DNA of 64,000 nucleotides from Chondrus crispus (lineage: Eukaryota; Rhodophyta; Florideophyceae; Gigartinales; Gigartinaceae): positions 95,460-159,459 of the forward strand of contig NW_005179081.1 in assembly GCF_000350225.1 (NCBI RefSeq), given 5' to 3'. A program made the translations under genes and the position numbers. The notes under the pieces were generated by a model, which did not search any database, was not told the DNA's origin, and saw only the letters and a program-made list of their open reading frames with translations. How positions within the stretch are numbered: the first letter of the stretch is position 1; every line of letters begins with the position of its first letter. Positions 30,141 to 42,243 of this stretch are shown in pieces.

Positions 30141-31340
30141 CTACCGCTGCCCACATTGCATGACGTATTTGCCAACGTTGCTCACGATCCAAGCACCCGG
30201 TGCCGCAGGCGATTCTTTGCCCCATCCGGCAAACTTCACAAGCTTCGGAATTTCACCGGGAAGTCGCGCGCACTCAACCCCTGTACCACTAGTATGAGTG
30301 TTCCACGCCCGCACGACGGAGTCATCTCCACCCGCCAGGAGGATTCCGCCAGTAGTTGTTTCCTCAATGTCAAATTTTAGACTCTTGTGAGAGTTTCTAT
30401 GTCCGTTGAACACCACGGCAGGTTCCGAAGAATATTTTCGCAAATCCCATTTCGCTAAATTGTTGCTTTTGTTCCTCATGCATGATACATACAAATAGTT
30501 TCCGTCTGTACTTAACTTCAAGTCAGTAACTGCCGAATGCTTTTTCGAAGGTCTGAAAGAACACGCTGGTCGATGAGGCCGCGTCCTAACATCCCATATA
30601 TATATATTGCCAATGCGTGTACCAGTCAGCACCTGATTTGGCGTCGCCGCAACAGATAGCCCAGCTGAACCATCTGGGTGCGGAAATCCTGTGAACCGAC
30701 CAAGATCAAAACGTTGCGTCATCGTATCCCCGGCAATAAATACGTTGCGCGATTGATTCTCAATCGTAACAGCATGTGATGGCTCCATGCTATGACAGCG
30801 CATAAAAGAGGACGGACGAGACCTTTCTTCACTGGAGCTTCCAAGAGGGCAAACGGTGACTATATGGTGAATGTCGTTTCGATAAACGATACAGCTCGTT
30901 GCGGCAACCAGTCCAGGAGGGCATGACCAATACATATCCAGGATATCAAGGCCGTTTAAGAAGTAGCCTTCAATTTCGAAAGTCGGGTAAGTGCAAAGCG
31001 CTATTCTCTTGCAACCTCGAAGTACCGGTATTGCATCAGGCATGTATGAATCATTTGCTTGCTGCCGACGTTCGCGGAAATGAACCGGCTTTACTTTTGA
31101 GTTCGCAAGCAACGTCATTGGCAGGGAATGTGGAATCATCGCATCTCGCCCCTCCTCTGTGCGACGCAAAAATTGTGAAACAGAAGACCCTCGTTTAGCT
31201 TTTTCTGCACTTAGATGTTCAGGTCCATTGGAAGAACGACTGGGAGGCCCCCTGTTATCATTCGTTCTTCGAAAGTACCGATTCCGCGATGCATCATACC
31301 ACATGCCGGGAATCTCCGGCATCGCTGATGTCGAGGCCAT
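30141..31340 (-). CDS. WD40 protein, DDB1/CUL4-associated factor 4-like
   Basis: 399 residues from ATG 31340; the longer reading begins at GTG. The N-terminal PEIPGMWYDASRNRYFRR matches the short motif that opens DCAF4 proteins, adaptors of the CUL4-DDB1 ubiquitin ligase. WD40 blades follow: GNIYIWDVRTRPH (about 245), NNLAKWDLRKYSS (about 315, WDLR typical of the WDxR box contacting DDB1) and DDSVVRAWNTHTSG (about 360). Likely role: substrate receptor, nuclear or cytosolic. The substrate cannot be told from sequence. It is a single exon. Confidence 0.82.
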   Translation of the reverse strand: MASTSAMPEIPGMWYDASRNRYFRRTNDNRGPPSRSSNGPEHLSAEKAKRGSSVSQFLRRTEEGRDAMIPHSLPMTLLANSKVKPVHFRERRQQANDSYMPDAIPVLRGCKRIALCTYPTFEIEGYFLNGLDILDMYWSCPPGLVAATSCIVYRNDIHHIVTVCPLGSSSEERSRPSSFMRCHSMEPSHAVTIENQSRNVFIAGDTMTQRFDLGRFTGFPHPDGSAGLSVAATPNQVLTGTRIGNIYIWDVRTRPHRPACSFRPSKKHSAVTDLKLSTDGNYLYVSCMRNKSNNLAKWDLRKYSSEPAVVFNGHRNSHKSLKFDIEETTTGGILLAGGDDSVVRAWNTHTSGTGVECARLPGEIPKLVKFAGWGKESPAAPGAWIVSNVGKYVMQCGQR

Positions 31341-33925
31341 TTTCCATAGCACGGTAGAGGTCCAAGGCGCAGTCGATTAGTTTTCCCGTCAAGATACCGG
31401 CGGTCTGTGCAGTCTAGTCAAAGATCAAACTAAGCAAAACCTCAACCGGAAGTATTCCAAACCTTGAACTTAGAGCCGGCTTCGTCCAGAAATCAATATC
31501 GAACTGTTGTCAACGAAATTGATGGTAGAAACGCATTACGAACTGCTTTTCCTTTGCTCCCTTCAATGCCAGGCGTCTGCTCTCTGTTCGACTACAATTC
31601 GTCGCCGAGTGCCAAGATGTCGTAGGTGTCCTAAAACAGTTTTTTAGAGGAGGCGAGTACGAGGAGTTTGACTTAATCACGCACTTACCCATGCAGATAT
31701 TCTTATATTTTGGATGAAATTTTCAGTACAGTATGATATACTGCACCCTTGGGTACTGTATTTTAGCCTCCTCGACGCCGTCGCATACTCGTAAGTCGCG
31801 CGTTGCTCGGATGCGCTCTTTTCTGCTCAGTACATCTTCTTTCGCTCCATTTCGGATAACGTTACGCACATCCTTCGCTACAAACAGGATGGGATCTGGT
31901 GACCCGCTATCCCGCACCACAGACCAAATTAGGGCATCCAAGAACTTAAAGAAGAAGAGGAAAATCATCGCAAAGAAAAAGAGGGTAAAGGCAGAGAAGC
32001 GCAAGCGCAAAGGAAAAGTAAAGAAGCTGGCAGCTTTAAGGAAGAGTCAGGAACCGGGTGAAAGCAGCAATCCGCTGGAGAAAGAGAAGGACGCGACTTT
32101 GTCGTCTGCTTGATTGGACACATGGCAGCCGTCCTGATCAATTATGTCGGACCAGACGTCAAAGGACAGTCCCTCCGTAGCCAGTGTTCTACTCGGGCTT
32201 TCCTACCTTCTTTCACAGGTAACCCAAGAGTTGATTCCCCCTGAACTGGCTTGGATTCGTCCAAAAGTAATGGAACCCTTCATGCGAAACATGCGCCAGT
32301 GCTCTTCACCGCATGGGATTGGATCGACCATGCAGAAGAAGGGCTTTTTGCTGCGCATGAAACATGCTCGGTTGACATAAACCAAACCTGTCTTCGTTCA
32401 GTATCGAGTTACTAGGACGCGCTTTCAAACCCTGAGTCGCGTCGAAGGACGTCTGAACGTCGCCGCCAAGGGAGTTGCCAGCTTATGTTTCATCCTGCAT
32501 TCCAGCTTCTTGTTCTCTGCATTGTGACTATTGTCATGTAGTTACATTTGATACGGACTGGGTAGTTTTCAACGGCGACCGGGTGATAACAAGAGCTTCT
32601 CAATACCTGCATCAAGCCGTGGATAACGGCCTTGAAAATGTAAAATGGCACTACGGTGAGCGAGAAGTTTCGGAGAGGGTTGAGCGCCGTCGGCGTTCTC
32701 TCTGTAGATTCTGCACCGAACCTGCTCGCACACTTGTCATTCACATGCACATCCCGAGGTCTAACGGCACTGCCTTGGCTCTTGTATTGAAGTCGGAATG
32801 TGGCTCCGGCCCATTCCTCAGCATCAGACGAGTTACTAGTTGCAAGGTGGTGTCCCCATGTTCTGACAGACCCAGAGCTTCCCCTCACAGCAGTTCGACA
32901 AAGCCTGTGTTCTGCGAAGCACAAATCATATTCAACGCCATATTCGCGGAATCGCAAAACGCAAGAATCATTTCTTGCTGATTCGGATTCCTGAATGATT
33001 CTGGACGGGCACGGGCACATTCTATTCATAAACCTTGTTACATCAGGATGGCCGTGCGGTGTTCATGTTACATATTCTCAACTTCAGATGCAATACCGAC
33101 ATCTCAAGCTTCCTGGTATTAAGCCCCTTGCCGTGAACGTTTTGTGTGATCCTCTTGCGAGATTTGTCTCCCATTCTACCAACTTGCAAATTGCAGAATT
33201 GCCATAGCACTATGGGACTGGGGTATCAACCGCGAATTTTCCCTTTCTTTAACAGACTTTTTCAGTATGCCTTTTTCGTTTTCGTTTCAAAGTCAAATGT
33301 CGACGCTACTGAGCAGTAACCAAGTGAAAAAATGCGGCTCCATGTGAAGATGGGCAGTCTCCAAATGTCGGCAGAAGGCTCTACATCGGGCGCCGAACGT
33401 GGTTCAAATCAATGAGGATTTCTTGTTTGGCTCAACTGAAGAACTGGAAATGACCCTGGGGTTGTTTCCGTCTGTTTTCCGTCGATCTTTTAAAACCCCA
33501 TTGCATTTCTATCACAATTAGTCAGGCGAGGGCTTTGAGAAGGCGAGGCTCAGCATTCATGATTAGCATGGGAATTCGTTGATGCTAACCGTGAAACGAC
33601 AGCAATAGTTCAAATACAAGGCGCAATAAAAGGTTATTGCCTACTGACATGCAAAACGGCGTTTCTGCTAGTACCGTAGAAGCAACGCGCTCTTTTCAAC
33701 GCCTACCTTCAGATTTTTCCATTGTTAGAAGATGCGCGATGTTTTTGGACTGGTTTGCACCGAACAAGTCTGTTAGATCGGACTAAATGTTCTAAGGCAA
33801 GGCAAAAAGCATTTCTGCAGTGCTCAACATCAGGTCTAGAGCACCAGGTTTCTCTGCCTCGTCGGCGCAGCTTTAACGATATGAAGAGCTACCCCCCCAA
33901 CACCTATGTCTACCGTTCCACAACA
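31341..33925. other. Gene-poor intergenic DNA
   Basis: 2.6 kb with only a doubtful Lys-rich frame at 31733-32113 (listed separately). Frames at 32144-32380 (+), 32475-32981 (+) and 32490-33029 (-) show no family features. No RNA gene or transposon is recognised. Confidence 0.4.
31733..32113 (+). CDS. Possible small Lys-rich protein
   Basis: A 126-codon frame whose second half is a strongly basic stretch (LKKKRKIIAKKKRVKAEKRK), like nuclear or nucleolar small proteins. Starts at 31811 or 31889 are equally possible. No family is recognised. It is listed because the lysine run is unlikely in random AT/GC-balanced DNA, but it could still be chance. Confidence 0.25.
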   Translation: MIYCTLGYCILASSTPSHTRKSRVARMRSFLLSTSSFAPFRITLRTSFATNRMGSGDPLSRTTDQIRASKNLKKKRKIIAKKKRVKAEKRKRKGKVKKLAALRKSQEPGESSNPLEKEKDATLSSA

Positions 33926-34972
33926 TCAGCAGAAAGCCCCACACGTTTGCGCTGCTGGGATCGACTCGGGCACTGGCTCTCTCTCGCACTTCGGCTGATT
34001 CTCTTCATCAAAGCGGACATACCAAAGCCCTTTCTGTATAAGTCGTGCTTTCTTCCTAGATGTATGAATGAAATTGTTGCGCAATATAACGAAATCTCTT
34101 CTCTTGCACATAGCTTTTAGCGCACTCCGCGAGTGCGAGAAAACTTTAACGTGGCCAAACTGTTCTTTTCCCGATGGAAATTGTTGGCTCGGTAGTACCC
34201 GAATTACAGCCCCGTGACTCTCACAGCGGAATGGCACCTCGCCGTACGGCTCGTAGATTTTTCGACCCCCATACTCACTTTCACAGAACAGTTTGTTCAC
34301 GACATCATGGTCATGTGCTCCCAAGGCGACATGTCCCAACAATTGATTGAATAGTGCTAAGGCCTGGAGGCTCGACCTCACAAAGAAAAACCCTGAGTTT
34401 AATGTCCGATACCCAGCATCTGGTTGTATCAGCACATCGGCATCCCGGTAATGTTCATGTTCCAATAGATGATTTAAGAATGTTCCCGCGTCTCTGCACC
34501 AGAAAATATCTGTATCGGAAAACAAAACATCAAGTCCAGTTTTGAGGGCAGTTTTCACTGCGGCGATCTTCTTCTTTGCGGTTGAATTATGGAGTATGGC
34601 CCGCTCCTCATCAAGGATTCCGTCAGCATTTTGCTCTTCTTCATCAGCAAGGAGCACAGAGGAAAGCCCAACAGATGCAGAAAAGTCATGTGTTTTGCGG
34701 TCGAAGGAATAGACTATTGGTGCTCGAGAAGGACAGACATGATGAATATTGCAAGCAAGGTTTGCTAGAAACTCTCGGTTCAAAAAGTTTGAAGCTGTAA
34801 CCACAAGCAAACGCGGCGTCCTTTTTAGTGTAGCGCCTGCGAGTAGATAACCGGCAGTACCTCGATGGTAGACACGGAAGAGCACAATAGAGAGGAGGGT
34901 GATAGCAGAGAAAGCTCCACATATCGGATAGTGAGAAGGGCGCCTGTGGCGTGAATGGCTTCGATGTATCAT
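33926..34972 (-). CDS. Type II membrane glycosyltransferase (nucleotide-diphospho-sugar transferase, GT77-like)
   Basis: 348 residues from ATG 34972. A basic tail (HRSHSRHRRPSH) and one membrane anchor (about 17-34) are followed by a lumenal catalytic domain. It shows TASNFLNREFLANLACN, the metal/nucleotide-binding DxD in FSDTDIFWCRD (Asp 153/155), and LNSGFFFVRSS, in the order seen in the Nucleotid_trans family of plant and algal cell-wall arabinosyl/xylosyl transferases. Probably Golgi-resident, acting on wall polysaccharides or glycoproteins. Sugar and acceptor are unknown. It is a single exon starting near a GTG that I rejected as start. Confidence 0.8.
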   Translation of the reverse strand: MIHRSHSRHRRPSHYPICGAFSAITLLSIVLFRVYHRGTAGYLLAGATLKRTPRLLVVTASNFLNREFLANLACNIHHVCPSRAPIVYSFDRKTHDFSASVGLSSVLLADEEEQNADGILDEERAILHNSTAKKKIAAVKTALKTGLDVLFSDTDIFWCRDAGTFLNHLLEHEHYRDADVLIQPDAGYRTLNSGFFFVRSSLQALALFNQLLGHVALGAHDHDVVNKLFCESEYGGRKIYEPYGEVPFRCESHGAVIRVLPSQQFPSGKEQFGHVKVFSHSRSALKAMCKRRDFVILRNNFIHTSRKKARLIQKGLWYVRFDEENQPKCEREPVPESIPAAQTCGAFC

Positions 34973-37542
34973 TTGAATCGACTGCACTTTCTGCGACTAC
35001 ATCACAAGGATATGATCTACCGTATATTCGTAGGGACGACTCGAAGCTACGCAAAAAAAGTGGTCCGAGGACAAAAATATTTGGTGGTCGTGCACATTGG
35101 CCCTGCATGTCACTTATTCTGATTTCCTATCGCGCTTCCGTCTCCCCGGGAGTAGTTTTTCTACGAGTAAGAATATTCAGATACTGTCTAGCATGTGAGC
35201 CGGTGTTTGACTATTATTCTAAAACAAGATCCGCAGATCGATAATAGCTGCCACTTGAGATAGTGTTGGTGAGTCTGTTCACTACCTGACAACTTCTGCA
35301 TCTCTCGCAGAATGAAATCATACTTTCTAAGCAGCACTTTAGCTAATAGATATCGCTGGGCCGTCGTGGAGCTTATGTTTAAGAGATAAGGTTTGGGCAC
35401 ACTGGTACTTCTCAGAATTGTCCCTTAGCCAAACATTCGTACAAAACTTGAGTAAACTACCGTATCATACCTCAGTTCATCAAGTGAATCAAGTGATTGA
35501 TGCTGCAGTACAGTATCACTATGTTCCAATTTATTTCATTATATCAGTAGTCATTGAATAAAGCATTTTCATCATTATATCAGGGTGCTTTCAGCCTGCG
35601 CGCTGGTCACAGATTTTGGTGTCTACAATCGTCTAAGAGCTGATAGCCAAGGCTTTTTGGACACTTCCATTGAAAGAGTGTCAAAGGGAAAGTACGAGCC
35701 GCAAAAATGATCGGACCGGCATGTATGACGGGCATAAACAGATTCTCTCAAGAAAACGATGTAACTCGATGTTGATTCCATTCGATGAGCATGATTGCCG
35801 TTCGGAATGGATCTACAAGGAAAAAGAGAAAAATAAAGAGGGGGTGGGGGCTTACTCGTAAAGAGTTGTTTGCGCAAAAAATTTCTTAACGAAAAGACTT
35901 TCAACATCGCATCCCACGAGACGCTCGAAACTGCCCAGCAGTAGTCATGTATAAATCGTGACATACGCACCAAACTTGCTCACAATCCCTCAGCTGGGAA
36001 CATACTGACCTCATTTATGTGAGAATAAACGTTATAAAAACTTCAAAGGAATGAGGAAATCGAATATTATGTACTTGTCCAGATGCACAAGAGTATAGTC
36101 AAACTTATCGTCGAGGCGTGATGCTTAGTAGGACCAGAGTCTTGCTATAAAGCCCGAAGTGGCGTTGGGCATACTCTGTTCAACAATCCAATGCACCTCG
36201 CTATTTCTTTGCCAAAGCGATATTCTATCCTCCTCTTCGGAGCCCAGTATCCACAATGTCAAAAATCATATGAAACTGGCCTTCATGCACGCTGAAAACG
36301 AAACGCAGAGACGGCTTCTGAATGCCTCAATGCAAGTAGGCCGGAATTAGCAAACACCGATTCTTTCGTATGATAAATTCCATACTGCTTTCTCAGTTTC
36401 ATGTTTCTATTTCACAAGAGTCGTAGTCTGGATGATACTCACTGTCGACTTCCAACAGAATTTCAAATCATTGGAAATATAGTCCACTACACGACTTTAC
36501 CGTGCATTTCACAAGTTCAATCTATGCGTTGCATTTCGAGGTTGTGTCGTGGCTTTGATTATATCAATAAAACACAAGCAACCTCATAAGTGCGTCTTCA
36601 CCAGACTTTCTTACATCTGAATGGGATAGACTGGTATTTCGATCTGGGACGCACTGTAGTCCTCCTCAACGCAGAGCTCTGTTCTATTTTTAGGAGTTAG
36701 TACCTTTTCCATTCTTATCAAGAAAACACAATTCCAGAAGGAAGAAGATGAAAAAGGACCTCATATGGGGCTGTTTATCGTCCCTAGAGAGACACTTCAT
36801 GTTCTTTCTATCACTGATTTTTCTTGCCGCATATTCGAAAAGGACCACGCCACTGTGGCTATTTAAGCGTCTATTTCACCAACGTCCTCAAACGTAACTG
36901 TTCTGTATGCAGCTCAAATTGGATACAAAAGCATAAATGGTGTCTTGCGAAGTTCTTACTAAAGTCTCCAGTAAAATTCCGGCTTGCGGCAGATTATGCT
37001 GAACGCCTGTATTCCAGAAACGTTTCTCTACCATTGATTTTCACTTTCATTTTTTTTGCGCGAAGTAGCGAACTGTGGCGTTCATCTGTTTTGCTGGGAC
37101 TCTCTACTTGGCAATATTGAACATTGCATGTGATCATGACTGCAACTTTTTGAAGTATTATTCTTTCTGTTATATATATAACGACGGTATAATGTAAAAA
37201 GAAATTGTCGCAAAGTGCTTTAGATGGAATCCATGGTGCTATCGTCTAAAGCTTAAATGACTGGGTTTTTGTTGCAAAGACGAGGGTACCAGGTTGTCTG
37301 TTGAAACAAAAAACCCATGAGATATCTTCACACGGAGCGCAGGGGAGGATTGCTGGTTAGATGATGCTAAAGAAGTGTGCATGAGATTACTATTGTGAGG
37401 CGACCACAAAGACTTGCACTTCAGTGTACTGTGATATATTCTTCTGCATCATCACAAGTGTGACTGAAGTGACAGGAGACATACTGTGAGTCTGCCGGCC
37501 CCAAGACTAATCGTTAAATCTCCTGCTCACATCAAGTACACG
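34973..37542. other. Gene-poor AT-rich intergenic DNA
   Basis: No frame on either strand shows a family signature. A short direct repeat TCATTATATCAG occurs at about 35,537 and 35,572, and a TATATATATA run at about 37,171. I see no tRNA-like or other RNA gene. Confidence 0.4.
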
Positions 37543-38412
37543 TCACTGCTCATGCCACATCCTTTCGGAAATATTCCGACGTGCCCGTCTATAGTTTTGT
37601 AGTTGTTTTTCACATGTTCTGCGCTTCCGAGGCTTGACCGGACATTTCGGAAGTGTGAAGTGTTCTATACATGTTGTATTGCTTCGAGTGTTGAAGGCAG
37701 ACCATCCGCATAAATCGCTCTTCAGGATGTTGAAATTTGCCCTGGTTTCCGCAAGTTGTCTCATCCATTCTCTTTTGCTTACTTTCTGCTCTCTGAAATA
37801 GGAAAGCAAGCGTGGCTTAGCGACCTCCCCTCGGTTGAAAGCCTGCGTCGTCCGCAGCACGGTTCCGTTGAGACCGAATGTCGCCAGCTCACTCTGAAAC
37901 AAGAGACCGCCGCTGTCGCCCATGTATCGCGCTTGAAACAACAATGTATCATCGTTACCCAAAGTAACATAAGTCTTTCCAGAAAAGAAATTGGAAGTCG
38001 CCCCAATGTCGACGAGATTGCCATCGCAGTCGGCAGCGAGGAATTCACTTCCAAATATCTTCTCGTTTCCGTTGGTGCCACATCGTCCCTCACCGGCGAC
38101 GTCATCAGGACTCTTGCAGTCAGCTTTGGCTAATGGAGGATACACAAAGACTGAGCGGTTCATACGGCATGGGCCTTTGAGTTTTGTTCGTCTAAAGCCG
38201 CGGTATTGCGCATAGTGGTACGGAAATGTATCGGATGTGAAGGCGCCGCCATCCGGACCGTAAAGAGAATGCTCAGCGACAAACCAGCCTACCTCCTTCC
38301 GTAGTACTGGAACGGAAGAAAGTGGAAAGCAAGACGGATCGCATTTTTTTTGAGAGTATGCGCAAGCGGCACTCAAGAGAATGAGAAGCACAGTTGGCTT
38401 GAAAGATTGCAT
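37543..38412 (-). CDS. Secreted Cys-containing protein of unknown function
   Basis: 289 residues from a true ATG. Residues 1-20 are a clear signal peptide (basic/hydrophobic core VLLILLSAACAYS). The mature part has about ten Cys spread through it (e.g. KKCDPSCFP at the N-terminus, FGSEFLAADCDGN), several N-glycosylation sequons (NRS, NGT, NTT) and a basic C-terminus (VKPRKRRTCEKQ). It looks extracellular and disulfide-bonded. I do not recognise the family. The nested transposon stack begins only 103 bp upstream of its ATG. Confidence 0.72.
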   Translation of the reverse strand: MQSFKPTVLLILLSAACAYSQKKCDPSCFPLSSVPVLRKEVGWFVAEHSLYGPDGGAFTSDTFPYHYAQYRGFRRTKLKGPCRMNRSVFVYPPLAKADCKSPDDVAGEGRCGTNGNEKIFGSEFLAADCDGNLVDIGATSNFFSGKTYVTLGNDDTLLFQARYMGDSGGLLFQSELATFGLNGTVLRTTQAFNRGEVAKPRLLSYFREQKVSKREWMRQLAETRANFNILKSDLCGWSAFNTRSNTTCIEHFTLPKCPVKPRKRRTCEKQLQNYRRARRNISERMWHEQ

Positions 38413-38649
38413 CTTGTACAGGGCAAATGCAGAAAGTACTTTTGCGGAGCGTAGATTCGCAGTTAGACTGATGAACTAAGCTCGGGCGCAACGGCTGGTG
38501 AGCTTCAAGAGAGTACAGTGAACCCTCGCTATCTGAATCCTTGTTATGTGAATATCCGGCATTTGTGCATGCCATTGCTCGGAACGAGCTCCGGAGCGTT
38601 GATTGCAGGTCACGTATGAGGTATTCATGAATACGGCCTAACTGAATAC

Positions 38650-38654
38650 CACAA
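38650..38654. repeat. Copia target-site duplication, left copy (CACAA)
   Basis: CACAA before 38655 recurs after the right LTR at 45686-45690. Confidence 0.9.
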
Positions 38655-39084
38655 TGTCGGGAGACCGACCGGGTGGGGCGGTCCGGCGGGGTTGTCGGTA
38701 TGATAAAAAGGGGCGGTGAGGGAAGCAGCAGGCTATTGCCTCGTAACTGCGAGAGGGGACGGGTGAGCACGGTCGGGACAGTAGTTGTCGGGTTGTTGTT
38801 CAGATGGGTTCAATGTGCTGAGGTCGAATACGAGTAGCGTCTTCGACCTGGCTTTACAGTCCTATTGACTCTACAACAAAAGTAGGCGCACTACCATAAA
38901 AGGGAGGTTGCGCCACCCACGAAATATGTCTAAACGGTTACACCCTAAAACATGTAGAATTGTAGGTGCCACGTCCTTAAGGGACTCTATAATTGATAGC
39001 TAAATGTAGCCTACATAATCCCTGAATTGATATTGATAACATAGAAGTGTGATATCTACTGTAGTCTAGTCAATAAGTCTAACA
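38655..39084 (-). repeat. Copia LTR (3' LTR)
   Basis: 430 bp, TGTCGGGAGACC...GTCTAACA, near-identical to 45256-45685. Confidence 0.95.
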
Positions 39085-39103
39085 CTCCCCAAACTTTTTC
39101 GTG
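39085..39103 (-). other. Copia polypurine tract
   Basis: The minus strand reads AAAAAGTTTGGGGAG directly before the LTR, the expected plus-strand primer position. Confidence 0.65.
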
Positions 39104-39118
39104 ACATATGTCATGTGT

Positions 39119-42100
39119 TCACGAATTGCGATTGATCCACTGTTCGATAGGATGTGTAAGAATTGACCGTTGTATCATCTCGATCAGGATATCACTTTTC
39201 TTCACCTTGGTCAAAGAATCTGCGGGGTTGTGTTCGGAGCGAATGAAGCCTATGGCGTGCAGTTCGTGTCTCTGGTATGCATCCTTGACAACTTTAACAT
39301 CGATCATTAGTCGCCTTTCGGATGTTATCTTTGCTTTAGTGATAACATCAAACAGGGATAGACTATCCGTAAGACTAACGATCGGAATGTCGAGCGATGT
39401 CATGGTGTGAAGATCGTTTTTCATTGCCAAGGCCATATCGAAAGCGTCAGCAAAGGCCATTGTTTCGCTTCCTAGTACAGATCTGGAAACGCGTTTGGAT
39501 TTGTGCGACGACCAGAACAATGGTTGGCAATTATCATTTGTATCAGCAAGGAAAATGATATATCCTAAGTGAGAAGATCCGTCAAGGTTGTTTCCGTATG
39601 ATGCATCGGAATAGACTTGTAACCGAAGACTTTTGTGGTCCAATTTAGGGAATTTGAGGACCTGATCTGTACTGGTAAGGAGATTTTTTACCACAGAATT
39701 AAGTCCCTTACAGTACTTCGTGGGGTCCGAGTTGAAGATTTCTTCAGTAACTTGAGCTGCCTGTGCAATAGGGCATGTAATATCCGGACGAGACTGAGTG
39801 GCCCAAGAGAGTTGGGCACGAAGTGAGCGAAAGTCTTTGAAAGAAGCTTCCTTACTGATGTTCTTAATCTTGGAGATATAGCGCTTCTGATGTACTTGGA
39901 ATCCGTTAGGTGTGGATTCAATCTTAATGCCTGCAAATTGGACCTTTTCGTAGTCTCTCGGTCCACATTTGAATTTCCTTTCGACACACTTGGCCTGTTG
40001 ACAAAACTCTTCAGTGCCGGCTTGTAGACAGTCATCAACATAAGTAGCACATAGCCCAGTAAGGTTCTCTCTAATTTGTTTGAAGAAGAAGGCGGCATCG
40101 GTTACACTGGCCTTCATCCCAAGTTCCTTCTCTTGATGATGCTTTAACGTTCTACCCCAGTAGTCACCACTATCGGCTAGTCCATACAACGGCTTGAGTA
40201 GTTTCAAGAGTTGATTAGAATCCAAGTCGAACTCAGATGAGGGTTTAACATAGACATCACGGGAGAGCTCTTCCGTACTCTGCAAATATGCCTGTGTGAC
40301 ATCTGTTGAGAAGAGTCTAAAGTCAAAAAGAGCAGCAAGACCGACAAGTAGTTTGACGCTGAACTGTCGTGCCGTTGAGGTGTCGTGAACGAATGACCGT
40401 TTCATCTTGTCCTTGTGGCCTTGTACAACGTATCGGGCTTTCTATACTTCCTTGTTTGTTCCAGAGTCTTTTATGGCGAGGACGAATCGTCCATTTAAGA
40501 TGTTTGCGTTGTCTGGAACTTCATCGCGAAGCACTACCTTCCAAGTACCTCTTTCGATCAGTCCTTCTATTTCCTCTCGTTTAGCATTATCAAATTGTTG
40601 TGCACGAGGATCATTGGGATGTATAACTTTAGTAAGAAGGACGTTATTGGGTGGATTTGAGGCTTTGCCACTACGGAATGGAGCAGTTTGCTGGTGGAGA
40701 ATAGACTCGGGGGAAGCGTAGTATGGCTTGATTTGATAAGCGTTGAACGTTTGTCGATAAGTTCCTTCGCTGTTCTGAACAGTTATCATTCGTCCGTGAA
40801 CATTGCAAACAAGGAATGGACCAATCCATTGCTTCTCTTGCTCAGAGAAGACTAAAATCTCGTCTCCAAGATTATACACACGATCGGAGGCTGGAGGGAT
40901 GTTCCGATTCAGAGCAGCAAGTACACGTCGTTCTGCGATGATTGCGTTCATTTCCATCTGCGCTGTTGAAAGAATTTGCATTCTTTCACGCTACGAAGGT
41001 ATTTCCGTACTTATGATTGGGAAGCGCGGAACAATTCCGAAGACTAAGAGAGAAGGGACGAGACCGTTCTCTCCGATTGTGTCGTTCATTGCCTTGACTG
41101 CAATTTTCAGAAGAATGAGCGGAGAGGCGTCCGGGAAGTCCGCTCGTACTTTTCTATAAATCCTTCGCAGTGGTCCGTGAAGACGTTCTCCAATACCTAA
41201 CGACGAGTGGGCTTTTACACCAGATATGCGAAGTTGAATTCCAGCTTGTGCAGTTATCTCGCGCTATCGATCAGATGTGAATGCGGATCCTTGGTCAACG
41301 CGAAGTCTATTTGGAAGGCCAGTATACAAGGTACACCAGGCTTCGACGAAGGCTAGCCAAATACCTTCAACGCTTTGGCCATAAGTGGCGCCATGAGCGT
41401 CTAGAATGATGGCTGACGAGAATCTAGTAGCTGTTTCGATGACGTGAAGTACTGCTTTTCCATCTAGAAACATCAGGTCAATGGACAATTCGTCACCGAA
41501 CTCTAAGTCCTGTTCATTGGGTAGCGATACTTTAAAACGCACAGGAGTGGGGCCAAGGCGTTGACAGGTGTCACACGAAGCTTGCAGAGACTCGAGAAAC
41601 TGCTTTGTGTCCTCATCAGCTTCAAAAGGGCGGGCCAAGCGAAGCAGATTCATGAGTTTCTCTGATGTGGGATGGGAAAAACCGCGATGAAGCTTGATCA
41701 GTTCGGCTTTGGTGAAGTGCGTTTTGGAGGAGTGATCCCACTCTAGATAGATGTGACCCAGCTTGCGGCGAAGCGGTATGTCAAGACCAAGTTTAGGCGA
41801 TCGGAGCATGTTGTTGACGCTATCAATGAACATATGGTACTTGTCCAAGAGGTCAAGTCCAATAAGAAAGGGGACATTGGCCTTGACAATGTCAACGTGT
41901 TCGCGAATTAAGTAACCATCAGCAATGGGAATGGATATGTTCATGGTTCCAAGTGAAGCTTGGGAGTCATTACCGAACCTGAAGTGTATCGGGCTCGGCC
42001 TGGGCTTGAATTTGGTGCCAGTGAATCGACAGTAGGCTTTGGCTTGAGCGAGGCCAACGACAGTTCGCTGGGCACCAGTGTCAAGACAAGCTCCATCCCA

Positions 42101-42243
42101 CTTGGGTGCGTGGTTGGTCGTCCTAGCTCGTGCAGGACTATGGTCCCAGATGGTGTTGTAGATTTTGAATTTACACCGCTTCTTTCTGCAGACAGTCTCA
42201 AAGGAATTTGTTTTACTTTGTGGGTGTTGACTGCTGCTACTTA
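39119..42243 (-). pseudogene. Copia pol: protease, integrase, reverse transcriptase, RNase H with three TAG stops
   Basis: One continuous minus-strand frame interrupted only by TAG at 41264-41266, 40991-40993 and 40442-40444. Protease: ACLDTGAQRTVVGLAQA at about 42,080, then FLIGLDLLDKY. Integrase: pre-integrase zinc region (HRGFSHPTSEKL, then SCDTCQRLG), Asp in SIDLMFLDG, Asp in RVDQGSAFTSD, Glu in HSSLGIGERLHGPLRR. RT: NGRFVLAIKD, STDVTQAYLQS, catalytic CATYVDDC. RNase H: VYSDASYG, GSETMAFADAFD, SEHNPADSLTK. The first stop separates the second integrase Asp from the catalytic Glu; the last stands where copia elements have an aromatic residue before KAR(Y/F)VVQG. Everything else is well conserved. 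Expression appears to need a -1 shift from gag. Confidence 0.9.
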
